Assembly: GCA_026874595.1 (NCBI GenBank)
Contig: CM049307.1
Span: forward strand, 342,579-406,578
DNA: 64,000 nt
Reading direction: 5' to 3'
Origin: Sipunculus nudus
Taxonomy: Eukaryota; Annelida; Sipuncula; Golfingiida; Sipunculidae
Shown here: in pieces, positions 35,829-48,637 of the stretch
Layout: each line of letters starts with the position of its first letter
How positions within the stretch are numbered: the stretch's first letter is position 1
The notes under the pieces: generated by a model
The model's input: the letters and a program-made list of their open reading frames with translations, nothing else
Told to the model about the DNA's origin: nothing
Database searches by the model: none
Program-made: the position numbers and the translations under genes

Positions 35829-38753
35829 TGTGTGTGACACTGCTTGTTACGTAAAGGTCTATACAGACTGCATGTTACGCAGAGATCTCTACAGACGCCA
35901 TGTTACAGAAAGATCTATATAGGATGTTTTAATGACACAACATGATACGTAGATCTCTACGTAACATGTAGATGTGTGTATATGACAAAATCGTAGAGAT
36001 CTTTACAGACGGCATGATACAAGGAGATCTATACAGGATATGTATATGACACAACATGTTACGTAGATCTCTACTAACGTGTAGATTTGAGTATATGACA
36101 AAACAGTAGAGATCTATACAGACGGCATGTTACGTAGAGATCTATATAGGATGTGTATATGACACTGCATGTTACATAGAGATCTATACAGACTGCATGT
36201 TACGTAGAGATCTACACAGACTGCATGTTACGTAGAGATCTATACAGACTGCATGCTACTAAGAGATCTATAGGGGATGTGTATATGACACTGCATGTTA
36301 CGTAGAGATCTATATAGGATGTGTATATGACACTGCATGTTACATAGAGATCTATACAGACTGCATGTTACGTAGAGATCTACACAGACTGCATGTTACG
36401 TAGAGATCTATACAGACTGCATGCTACGCAAAGATCTATAGAGGATGTGTATATGACACTGCATGTTACGTAGAGATCTACACAGATTGCATGTTACGTA
36501 GAGATCTAGACAGACTGCATGTTACGTAGAGATCTATACAGACTGCATGCTACGCAGAGGTCTATAGAGGATGTGTATATGACACTGCATGTTACGTAGA
36601 GATCTACACAGACTGCATGTTACGTAGAGATCTACACAGACTGCATGCTACTAAGAGATCTATAGGCGATGTGTATATGACACTGCATGTTACGTAGAGA
36701 TCTATATAGGATGTGTATATGACACTGCATGTTATATAGAGATCTATACAGACTGCATGTTACGTAGAGATCTACACAGACTGCATGTTCCGTAGAGATC
36801 TACACAGACTGCATGCTACGCAAAGGTCTATAGAGGATGTGTTTATGACACTGCATGTTACGTAGAGATCTACACAGACTGCATGTTACGTAGAGATCTA
36901 CACAGACTGCATGTTACGTAGAGATCTATACAGACTGCATGCTACGCAGAGGTCTATAGAGGATGTGTATATGACACTGCATGTTACGTAGAGATCTACA
37001 CAGACTGCATGTTACGTAGAGATCTACACAGACTGCATTATACGTAGAGATCTACACAGACTGCATGTCACATAGAGCTCTATACAGGATGTGTATATGA
37101 CACTGCATGTTACGTAGAGATCGATACATGATGCGTATATGACACTGCATGTTACGTAGAGATCTACACAGTCTGCATGTTATGTAGAGATCTACACAGA
37201 CTGCATGTGACGAAGAGATCTACACAGACTGCATGTTACGTAGAGATCGATAAAGGATGTGTATAAGACACTGCATGTTACGAAGAGATCTACACAGACT
37301 GCAAGTTAAGTAGAGATCTGCACAGACTGCATGTAACGTAGAGGTCTATACAGACTGCATGTCACATAGAGATCTATACAGGATGTGTATATGACACTGC
37401 ATGTTACGTAGAGATTTATACAGACTGCATGTTACGTAGAGATCTACACAAACTGCATGTTACGTAGAGATCTATACAGGATGTGTATCTGACACTGCCT
37501 GTTAAATAGAGATCTTTACAGCATATGTATAAGAAACTGCATGTTACGCAGAGATCTATATAGGATGTGTATATGAAACTGCATGTTACGTAGAGATCTA
37601 CATACACTGCATGTTACGTAGAGATCTATACAGGATGTGTATATGACACTGCATGTTACGTAGAGATCTACACAGACTGCATGTTACGTAGAGATCTACA
37701 CAGACTGCATGTAACATAGAGATCTATACAGGATGTGTATATGACACTGCATGTTACGTAGAGATCTACACAGACTGCATGTTACGTAGAGGTCTACACA
37801 GACTGCATGTTATATAGAGATCTATACAGGATGTGTATATGACACTGCATGTTACGTAGAGATCTATACAGGATGTGTATATGACACTGCATTTTACGTA
37901 GAGATCTATACAGGATGTGTATATGACACTGCATTTTACGTAGAGATCTATACAGGATGTGTATATGACACTGCATGTTACGTAGAGATCTATATAGGAT
38001 GTGTATATGAAACTGCATGTTACGTAGAGATCTACACACACTGCATGTTACGTAGAGATCTATACAGGATGTGTATATGACACTGCATGTTACGTAGAGA
38101 TCTACACAGACTGCATGTTACGTAGAGATCTACACAGACTGCATGTAACATAGAGATCTATACAGGATGTTTATATGACACTGCATGTTACGTAGAGATC
38201 TACACAGACTGCATGTTACGTAGAGATCTACACAGACTGCATGTTATATAGAGATCTATACAGGATGTGTATATGACACTGCATGTTACGTAGAGATCTA
38301 TACAGAATGTGTATATGACACTTCATTTTACGTAGAGATCTATACAGGATGTGTATATGACACTGCATGTTACGTAGAGATCTACACAGACTGCATGTTA
38401 CGTAGAGATCTACACAGACTGCATGTAACATAGAGATCTATACAGGATGTGTATATGACACTGCATGTTACGTAGAGATTTATACAGACTGCATGTTACG
38501 TAGAGACCTGTACAGACTACATGCTACGTCGAGATCTATACAGGATGTGTATATGACACTGCATGTTACGTAGAGATCTATACAGGATGTGTATATGACA
38601 TTGCATGTTACGTAGAGATTTATACAGACTGCATGTTACCTAGAGACCTATACAGACTACATGCTACGTAGAGATCTATAAAGGATGTGTATATGACACT
38701 GCATTTTACGTAGAGATCTATACAGACTGCATGTTACGTAGATATCTATACAG
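35829..38753 (+). repeat. 28/42-bp composite minisatellite, 2.9 kb
   Basis: The base module is ACTGCATGTTACGTAGAGAT-CTACACAG (28 bp). A 14-bp module, GATGTGTATATGAC, is added to some units to make 42 bp, so the array advances in steps of 14. Units carry AGATCT. Multi-unit blocks are themselves repeated (for example 36120-36290 and 36290-36440). Units near the left edge are most degraded. The short minus-strand frames at 37416-38431 are repeat artefacts. Confidence 0.95.
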
Positions 38754-39020
38754 CGGCTCAAACTATAGATGGTTTCACATGCGGTATTCCATATATTCCT
38801 CCGTCTATCTGATGTGTGTGCTTCTGAAAAATCTTAAACATGTCTGCTATTGACAATTATGTGATTTATGTTATTTAACATTTATAATATCATTTTTGTA
38901 TATAGAGAGCATGGTCAGAATTAGGTTAGTGTTAAATAGTTTGCTGCACTGTAATTGACAAGCCAATGTCAAGTCATCAAAAGAAATATAGGGGTTAATG
39001 TATGATGGAAACATATTTAT
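38754..39020. other. Unannotated spacer
   Basis: Nothing recognised. Confidence 0.4.
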
Positions 39021-39213
39021 ATACATAGGTGACGGAAGATTTAAAAAAAAATATGAATCAAATATACAGATGGGTGACTGAAAATGTCAAACGTATGAGG
39101 GAAATATATAAATGTGTAACGGAAGCTTTTACAATTATGATGGATATATACAAATGTGAAACAGAAGCTCTTACAATTTTGATGGATATGTAAAAAATGG
39201 GTGACCATTCCGC
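39021..39213 (+). repeat. Diverged ~42-bp tandem repeat, about 4.5 units
   Basis: Units begin ATATACA or ATATATA and contain GGTGAC or TGTAAC followed by GGAAG and a GATGG-like end. Two central units share GAAGCTxTTACAATTxTGATGG. Confidence 0.7.
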
Positions 39214-41747
39214 AGTATGTGACAAAACTAGGAAAAGGATGAAAAGAAAAAGAAACAGAAATCATTACACCAAGGAAACAACAGGTCAGATTGTCATATC
39301 ACAATTATTTCTGTATCTAAAAAATATTATATTTTATAACTATTTTGAAAAGAGTCCATTTTCTTATTTGAATATTCGTGGTTATCATGCAGGATCAACA
39401 CTTTAAAACCACTTTCAATACAGATAATAATCCAGCCCGGGATGAGCTGCTGTGTCTGTATCACCCAGCATCATTGTCAGCTTGTTCGAATGTGTCACGT
39501 CCATATTAGGAAAATCAGCCTCCAGAGTCCACAAGGGTCGCATGGACATCGTCTTGTGTGCACTTGTTTCCTTTACGTCCTAACGAGTAATCCTAGCCAG
39601 AATTTGTGATGAAGCTGTAATGGATTTGTCAACTTACAGCACTACAAGATCCAGACCATCGTCCCTGATGGGTCACACATTCGTATATGGCATATAAACT
39701 AGACACGGATGATTAGCTTCAACACTAGCGGATCCAGGGGGGGGGGTTCTACATATTATATGAGACCTATTTAGGTTTTAATGGACATTTGAGTAAACAA
39801 AAAAAAAAAACAAAAAACAAAAACAAAAACAAGAATAAAGTGTTTATTAAACGTCACTCTTTTGACTCATACTTCTGTATAATAATTTCAGGTTATTTCC
39901 AAATTAGGTATATCTCTACTTTTTAATTCAGCTATTATATGACCATACCATACAAAAAGTTCATGTTTCAGAGTTCATGTTTCTTGCCCGGTGCAGTTAA
40001 ACTGTTTTCTTAATGTGTGAATAGTTAACGTACTTAATTTTTATCTTAAAGGTCTCACGTGGCGTAAGTATGTAACTGGTCAAACATGAAAGGTTGAGTG
40101 AGCGTTCCAGAGGGTAATGGGGCGGCCTCTGGAGGACAGTGACTACAAAATCGACATTTATTTTTAATAGCCCTAACCAGTCGTATTGTTTGTCCTTCAG
40201 TGTCTCTCAATGAGTTATCACATTTTGTAGTGACCTTTCATAAGCAAATGCCATTGGAAATATGTATCTTCATATGTCATATGTTACAAGTATACGTCAG
40301 GCATAAATATCATGCTAAATGTCGTAACTTGCAAGACGTCCAGAGCAAGTTAAGAAGTAATCTAGTTTGTATTTCTTTTAAGAATCTTGAACCTGAGCAT
40401 TGTCAAACAGAGATCGTCTTATTTGATATTATACTAGGCCCTCGTCCAGTGTTTTTATTTTCTGCTAACATATGTAGCAACAATCACTGCCGAGCTTAAG
40501 TGGTCGTTGCGTCTGACCTAGGATTTGTTTCTAATCTTCAAGTGGTTGGTGTAAAAACTATGCCGGTCTTTCAACCAGTGTCTGAGAAATAATTTTAAAA
40601 ATAACTTGCAGCGATACTTTCAGGTAATCGAAAACTAATTACATTCTTATACTTGAATGATCCCACATCACTCGTGGATTAGAGAGGATATTATGTTTGC
40701 TATATATGGTTTATTTCCAAAAGAACAAACATCGGCGTTGAAAGTGGTCAGCGTGAGCTCACCAGGGCTGATACAAGGTGGCAAGCAAAATGCCTGAGAC
40801 CGGCGCGCCCCCTGGGGGCGACCGCTAAAAAAAATATTCCATGCAAAAATAGGCTCAGGATAAGGTAGGTTTGTTACCTTTAAAATGTTGAAGTTAAAAA
40901 AAACTGTCGTCACCGATGTTAGATAATTTATTGACTGTCATATTCCCCCGAGACTACTGTGCACCGATTCGAACTTTTACAGGAACTTCACAAGAGAACC
41001 TTGGCACTACAGAAGACAGTAAAAAGGCAATGAAGCCGAGTTCATTAAGTTCTTGACGATATCTGCCCCTCTTTTATTTCCTACAGCTCCACACTGAGCG
41101 TTGTTATGGTGATTGTGTTGTCCTCTGATGTCTCTGCACTGTACGCTGTCGTGTAAGGTCCACTCGGGGACAAATATCAACTAGGTTCAATACAGTTCTG
41201 ACTGTATTCGGCTTCATTTTCGATATGTTTAGTTAAAATACTGAGGAAAATTCATCATATCTGTCCTCTCTGCCACACTCACATGTCTGGGGCATGTTCA
41301 GAACTACAGTTCACTGAGCAAAAGCTTTGTTATGCCTGCGTGTCTGCTTGAGTACGTTATGGTGTTTATGTGTGTAGGTATATTTGTGTGAGTGTTTTTA
41401 CATGGATCAGGAGATTTACTGTGGCCTCTGTTAGTGATGTTACGAAGTCATATGTTATATAGGAATTGCAGGGATTCCAATGTTCGTTAACGGGTTGATT
41501 TACTTAAAATTATCGCAGACTTTTTGTATCGTAAGTGGGACGCTACACATCGTAAAATTTAGAGATCGTGAAACAAATTAAAAAATCACTATTAAGTTCT
41601 TACCATTGAGTTAGCCCGATGTAATCGTTCCTAATATTATTAGGCCCTGACAAATGCATGGCAGAACCTACTGAGTCCCTTTAATACTGGCAGAACCTTT
41701 AATACTGGCCAGATGGAATCGACATTTCGTCCAGGCAGCGTGTACAC
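39214..41747. other. Unannotated; no gene seen
   Basis: A G-run at 39738 and an A-rich tract at 39800-39835. Frames at 40200-40499 and 40668-40913 are not recognised. Confidence 0.4.
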
Positions 41748-42125
41748 ATTTTTACAGGACAGACTGTACATTTTTCATAGGGGTATACATTGGGTACATA
41801 TCTCAACCGGACAGGGTGTCCATTTCTCATAGGGTCATGGTGTACAGTCTCATAGGGACATGGTGTACAATCTCACCCGGACAGGGTGTACATTTCTCAC
41901 CGGGGAATGGTGGACCTTTCTCACCCGGACAGGGTGTACATTTCTCACTAGACAGTGTGTAGATTTCTCACACCGACCGGATGTACATTTCTAACCAGAC
42001 TTACCGTGTACATAGATACATCGTGTAGATTTCTCAACCGGACAGGGTGTGCATTTCTCGCCAGACTCGCCGTGAATATTGGCATATCGTGAAGATTTGT
42101 CACAGGATCGGATGTTAGCATCTCA
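41748..42125 (+). repeat. Diverged ~29-bp minisatellite
   Basis: Core CCGGACAGGGTGTACATTTCTCAC is repeated about 12 times with many substitutions and some half units (for example CATAGGGTCATGGTGTACAG). Strong divergence suggests an old array. Confidence 0.85.
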
Positions 42126-42189
42126 CTGGATACACGCACCTTGGTATTGTCCTAACAAAAAGCTTGCAAAAAGTCAGAGAATATCGGTG

Positions 42190-42192
42190 GTG

Positions 42193-42228
<36 letters not shown>

Positions 42229-43330
42229 TAATAATAATGATAATAATAATAAAAATGATAATAATAATAATTAATAATACATTTTGTCGTAAAATCCATG
42301 ATGATACATGCTCTAAAACGCTGTTACATAACTAGAATACAATCAGCAATCATTTAACATACTATTGTAAGAATATGAAATTAAAGTCCAGTTGACTAAA
42401 ATATTACATTCAGAAGCTTAAAGTAGTAAATAAGACATATAAAAATCAATATTTCAATTATCTGTTAAAACTATCATAATTCACTCAAATGTTCAAACAT
42501 TTCACTTTTAATATTATAAAGTATCAGAATGATTAGTCAAAAGAATTTCCATGAAGAAAATGTTTTTAATTTTACTTATAAATTCTAAAGACGGGTGGCT
42601 TCTCTTAGAGAATCTGGTAGGTCATTCCACAGTTTCGGGCCAGCAACACTGAATGCCCGATTTTGTACATAGGACGATTTGGTAAAAGGCACAAGGGGCA
42701 GCCAATGCAGAGAATACAAAATTAGTGGAATATGATCTGATTTTGAAGCACCCGTATTAATCTTCGCCGCAGCATTCTGTATACTTTGCAGTCGATTTGT
42801 TAATGATTAGGGAGTACAACACAAGAGTGCATTGCAATATTCTAATTTAGAAGTAATAAAATAATGAACTATTTGCTCCAAAGACTCTCTGTTCACAAAC
42901 TTTCTTATTCAACTGATATAACGAATATGTATATATGAAGCCTTGCAGACTGCCATTACATGAGCTTCCATGGATGTATGTGAATAAAAAATAACACCAT
43001 TATTGCTTACTTTCGATGATGGTGTAATTTAATGAAATCCATGTGAAGTGCGGGGAAACCAATTTCTCTTTACAAACAATTAATATGGCTCCTGTTTTTC
43101 ATCATTCATTTTCGATTGATGCTGGCTCATCCACTTTTGTACAGTTGAAACACAAAATTCCATCTGGTGAATGGTACTGTCAAGTTCTCCAGATTTGAAT
43201 GCTACATATAACTGTGTATCATCTGCAAAAAAAATGATAGTTTATCGAATTTGACGAAGAAGGGAACCAATGGATGGTGTACTTGTGATATCTGTTTCAT
43301 CTCGTCAATATTGCGATTTTGAACATTAGA
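42190..43330 (-). pseudogene. CR1/L2-like non-LTR retrotransposon, 3' half, decayed
   Basis: On the minus strand: FADDTQLYVAFKSGELDS (catalytic FADD at 43229-43218), then CVSTVQKWMSQ and SKMNDEKQE (the LxLNxxKTE position), then HYFITSKLEYCNALL, RLQSIQNAAAK, LHWLPL, and after a deletion RAFSVAGPKLWNDLPDSLRE, ending in a stop at 42516-42514. These are the usual blocks of the C-terminal half of CR1/L2-type RT proteins. Stops and frameshifts make it inactive. The sequence upstream of FADD is frameshifted and fades by 43330. About 240 bases after the stop lies an ATT/TTA microsatellite that may be the element's 3' tail. Confidence 0.87.
42194..42275. repeat. (TAA)n microsatellite
   Basis: Imperfect TAA run with AAAAT and TGA interruptions, 3' of the CR1/L2-like remnant. 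Confidence 0.95.
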
Positions 43331-43885
43331 TTAAATCGGACCTATTGGGGACACTACAGAAACTAGAAGTCTACACTAATTAAACACGATCAATGCGGGT
43401 GTGTCTGCCGGGGATTACTAGATTGATTTGTATTCTTTCCCATTCAATGGCTTAAGAAACGTTTGGAACTTGAGGTTACGACTGAAAAACTTAAGGATGG
43501 CACATATTCTATTTTCTGTTTATTTACTGTCATTTTTCTATCATAATCCATTATCTAAGTAAAAACTCAAACACATTTCTGAACTCTACTCTAAGCTGCA
43601 ATTTAAGTATCATAAGTATAAAGAAGCTGAATTTAATAACCAGCTTTCAGTTAATTGTTATCTATGTTACTGGTAATATTTCAAACAAATATAACAACGG
43701 GATTAAGGATGAAAATACACTTACAAACGATGAAATAATCCCGGTCTTCAGTTTCAGATGTCGGCAGCATCTTCATATGTATAGGGAGTATTTGATATTC
43801 ACATAAAGATTCAGTTATAGACTATATATACATTTACACATGGTATAATATACGAGTAAATGATATGGTTTGGGCTTCATGTTCA

Positions 43886-43888
<3 letters not shown>
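43331..43888. other. Unannotated spacer
   Basis: Nothing recognised. Confidence 0.4.
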
Positions 43889-43931
<43 letters not shown>

Positions 43932-43955
43932 TTATATATATATATATATATATAT
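43889..43955. repeat. (TC)n(TA)n microsatellite
   Basis: TC run of about 40 bases followed by TA run. Confidence 0.96.
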
Positions 43956-45169
43956 TATGTTTTGTAAATTCTCCATAATATAGCAGGAATCCCTGACCAC
44001 TTTCATTGGGCGGTTAATGACCTCGCATATTCTGTCTGCTCATGGGTGCATGACAATATACGCCCCCACTTATTGGGAATATTAATAAAACATTAGTGTC
44101 AAGAACAAAGTTGTAGGGGGCTCATGGCTGGTTATCAACATTTTGATCTTACGTACAAATTAATCTATGATTTAGAGATCAATTTAAAAAATATAATATC
44201 CTTAAAACATTGCAAACACAGAAAAAAAACCCCAGATAAAACAGAACCTGCCGAAACCGAACTGTACTTCGTTCAAAATAAAAGCGGTGTGACTTTGTTT
44301 AAAGGGTTCACCGGGGTGAGATTAAATAGAATATCAATATTTTGGATAAATTATTTAATTACTGGCTGATGCAAACGTGCGAAGATAAAAAAATACAGAG
44401 ATTCAATTTTTGGTGGTGTATGGAATCAATGGCAACATAACACGCTCCTATAAATAACCGAACTGGAAGGCCGTGGGCGGTGAGCAGGCACTGCAATAAA
44501 TAATCAGGTAACAGTTATATCATTTATATAGCAGTTTTGTGTCTCTTTGAGAATGGAGTTCAAAAGGCCATAATTAATAAAAATGAAAAATTAATATTGA
44601 TCTTGTTTGTTATTATTTTAATCAAAGTAAAGAGGAATATTAATAAAAATGAGATAGAAACCTCGTTTGATGGGATGACCCACAACCAAACCCTTTTTGA
44701 TGTTCTATTATTTACTTGCTGCAAACTAAATCTGTGATGTCTCAAAGCGCAATGGTGTCAAACATGTGTTGTTATTCAAGGTTTCAAAAGTAAATTATGG
44801 ACATAAAGAAATAAAAACTTTATTGCTGGAGATATCAGAATCAAAGTTGTCCAGGGCATACCCCTATCAGATTTCAGTAATTTTTTCAGCATATTTGATG
44901 CAGTTTTCAGGAGTTAGCTGGAGCAGTGGATTCTGCAGATCTGCAGCAGTTATTCAGTACAGTTACAGCATATAGTCTATCTGTGCTCCAAGACCTATGG
45001 ATTATATGCTGAATTCTGCTCCCCCACCTACCATGTGAATCCTGTATTGCACAGCATATTTTGAGCAGTGATTAAGCACAAAATGATCGGTTTCAGTTAT
45101 TTAAGTAAGTGATCAATGGAGCAGGCCTATTTGTATATTAGAAGCAGGTTTTCATCAGCGGTCCTTCAG
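43956..45169. other. Unannotated; no gene seen
   Basis: AT-rich, with no recognised coding. Near 44920-44960 short GGAGCAG and CTGCAG motifs foreshadow the next array. Confidence 0.4.
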
Positions 45170-45915
45170 CAGAACCTGATCAGTATGCTCTCCTGGAGCA
45201 GACCTGTGTGCTCCCCTGGATCAGTGGTATCCTCAAACAGGCCTATGTGCTCTTCTGGACCAGACCTGTGTGCTCTCCTGTAGCAGACCAGTGTGCTCAC
45301 CTGGAACAGTGCTCTCCTGGAGCAGACCTGTTTGCTCTCTGGAGCAGTGCTCTCCTGGAGCAGACATGTCTACTCTCCAGGAGCAGTGCTCTCTTGGAGC
45401 AAACCTGTGTGCTCTCCTAGAGCAATGCTCTCCTGGAGCAAATCAGTGTGCTCTCCTGGAGCAGACCTGTGTGTCTCCTGGAGAAGAATTGTGCTCTCCT
45501 GGAGTAGTGCTCTCCTGAAGCAGACCAGTGTGCTCTTCTGGAGCAGTGCTCTCTTGGAGCAGACCCGTGTTCCCTCTTGGAGCAGTGCTCTTCTGGAGCA
45601 GACCCGTATTAATAGTCGCTCACGTCTCCTGGAGTAGTCTCCTGAAGCAGACCTGTTTGCACTCTGAAGCAGTGCTCTCCTGTAGCAGACATGTTTGCTC
45701 TCCTGGAGCAGTTCACTCTTGGAGACAACCGGTGTGCTCTCCTAGAGCAATGCTCTCCTGGAGCAGATTAGTGTGCTCTCCTGGAGCAATGCTCTCCTGG
45801 AGCAAACCTGTGTGTCTTTTGGAGCAGAATTGTGTGCTATCCTGGAGCAGTGCTCTCTTGGAGCAGACCCGTGTGCCCTCTTGGAGCAGTGCTCTTTTGG
45901 AGCAGACCCCTGTTG
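45170..45915 (+). repeat. GCTCTCCTGGAGCAG minisatellite with a ~310-bp duplication
   Basis: Alternating short units (GCTCTCCTGGAGCAGT) and long units (GCTCTCCTGGAGCAGACCTG). The block ending GACCCGTATTAATAGTCGCT (about 45620) recurs, ending GACCCCTGTTGATAGTCGCT (about 45925), showing a duplicated larger segment. The Ser/Trp-rich frames on this stretch are repeat artefacts. Confidence 0.92.
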
Positions 45916-46624
45916 ATAGTCGCTTACGTCACATTTCCTTTCCATCTTCTTATTGGTGTATTTTGTTGATAAAGGAATGAAAACACATACCATTTAATGT
46001 GTATAATAGACCTGTATTAATTATTTACACTTCAAATTGGCTCATTCTTTTCCTTGCCCCTGGGGAGGTGAAAGTACACATCATGGCATTTCTCATTTTC
46101 CCAGGGGTTCAATTGCAATGCATGAGACAGAAGCCTGAAAAGCAAAACATAAGTCAAATGGCAGTTAAATTTTTCTTAAAAAAAGTGACCATATGCATAT
46201 GTACTACTTTTAGTGTGCGATCTTGTACATATACGATGAGGTGCTGAACAGACAAATGCCAAGGACACAAAGTTTTAAATATGCTTTTAATAATGATAAT
46301 GTTATCACACTTAATAATTCACATATGATAAAGATCTAAATTTAAAAATTGAAGATGTTGTTGTTGCACAGCAAACAAGATATCTCTGGATTGAAGGGCA
46401 AAAAAAAAGCATAAAAATAATGACAGTATTTTTTTTTAATTTCTAGCTCCTTTTTTTTGTTTTTGCCCAGCAAACAAAGTAAGCCTTGATTTTTAACTGT
46501 CAGATTGTATTATTGGATCAGGTAGTTTTGCTCAATCGTTTGAAAAGACCTTGGTGTTGAATAATGTAAGGAACTGGATGTATTCGCTTGGTTCTTTTTT
46601 ACTGAATAAAGATATGATCTGATC

Positions 46625-46667
<43 letters not shown>

Positions 46668-48637
46668 CCCTTCAAGCTCAGCCTTCACCCTGAACAGGAG
46701 AAGCAGACAATCCGAGTGAGGATGTATAGAACACAGTTACTCAGTTACACTTTTGTGTGCCTTCGGTGAGGAGTATGGCCTTCTTGCCTGCTTGACCATC
46801 GTTGTAGTTTGAGTGTGTTTGCACCGGTTTAAAGGTCAGTCAAGTGGCCACAGGCTATACTCCAGTGGATCAAGTATAAAATACGCTCGTTGTTGTAAAT
46901 TTTCTAGCAGCCCTTGCAGGCACTCGATAAAATGTGTTACCTCGGTAGGCTAGGCGATACAAATTCTAATTGACTCCTTTCCTACTTGCATTATCACACT
47001 GGGTTTTTTTTGTATATATGCTATTTCCCCGACAAAAATATATCACAATCTGCCTAAGAATGCCTCAAACTGTGAGACAAACTTTCAATCTCTCATTTCT
47101 TATTTAGCAGCCGAGGGAGATATCTAATGCCAGTGTCTCTGTGTCGATATAAATAAAATGATCTCATTTTGAATGTCACCGAAAACCAGCAATTACACTG
47201 TTTACTTATATGATAAATTTTAAAATAAGAAAAAAAAAATGGACTCGGGGCGGAGGGGGGAGGGAGGGAAACACCGGGCTTAGTTATTACTGCGTTGAAT
47301 AAACCAAATCTTCTAAATCTGCTTTCCATGGCAACTTGCTAAAGAATTTCATTTAATCGCACCGTCTATCTCACAACAGCAATGAATCAGTATATGCTTA
47401 AAATGTGCTCTCCAAACTTGAAATACAAATCGCTATGGGCATTATCTCAAAGCAGCAGTGTGTGAGCAACTGCCGAAAATCTACTCTCTGAAACCCACAT
47501 CATGAGGCGGCAGAGTTGCAGGAGAGTTGCTTTATATTCCTAGATGACTACTTCAGGACAGCAGATTTCCAGTATATCTGCTGTAAATATACTGAGATTC
47601 AGTGGTAAACAGCATATGCTGCAAAACTTCTGATTCTTGTAGCAGAGATGGAGCAGAATGGACAGGCAGATAGTAACATCTGTTGGACTGCTGCTCCAGT
47701 TGTCAGCATAATCTAAGTACAATCACGGCAGTAATACAGCAACTGTTTAAAAAGCAGCCTATGCTGTATTTGGTACGGGATATAGTATGTACAAAAAATG
47801 ACACGGTATGATCATGCACACCATTGGAAGCCCAGTCGTCATGGAAATTCGCGTAATTTAGTGAAGCCTATGCAACTCAGACGTCAGCTGGTCTATGTAA
47901 AATAAGCTTCCTTTCTTATACATCATTTGAATAAATGCACCATGTAAATTACACTTAATCTAATCAAGAAAATATTATTGATCATTAAGAAAAAGTCAGA
48001 ATAACTTACTGAGTGACTGGCAACATGCCAAATAGGATACCAGCGTTATTTTCTGCGCTTTGTAGAACTGAAACTATCCCATCAAGGGTGGTCTGATCTT
48101 ATCATAATCTGCGTTCAGTATGGACTCTCCTATCATCTTCATAAAACATCATAAATGTCGCCGTCTTCGTAGCATCAGTTCCTGATCAGTTCCAGAAGAA
48201 AATGAAAGTGCTGATATATCTTGTGCATCCCCTGCTTCTGGCGCCCTGTTCCTTGGAACTATAATTTTTTCGATAAAAGCATAAAAATAACATAAGATTA
48301 TAAGTCAGACACGCAGACTGCGGGCGCAGGTAATGATATTTGTTCATATAAATAGTCCTGAATGCAGCAAATAATTGCATAACAATTTTAATTGTTTTCT
48401 TCCTTTGGTAGGACATGGTTAAAAATTATATTAATTTCGATTTATATATCAAATGTAATTTTTGTATTTTTTTTTCTCAATATTTCTCCGTTTCTCAAAT
48501 ATTTTTTCTTCTTAGGCTCTAATAAAAATATGTTAAATTGAAACAAAAAGACGACAAAAAAATAACCCTTGGTTATAATAAAATGAACTTGATTCAACTA
48601 ATGTTTCTCCCCAGGGTAATATGAAATGCTTTTAATA
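45916..48637. other. Unannotated; (TC)n at 46628-46664
   Basis: No gene recognised. A pure TC microsatellite lies at 46628-46664, an A-run and G-rich patch at 47228-47265. Frames are short and unremarkable. Confidence 0.45.

Noticed and set aside
45208-45980. Ser/Trp-rich protein frames
   Set aside because: Generated by the CTCCTGGAGCAG minisatellite; several frames are open together.
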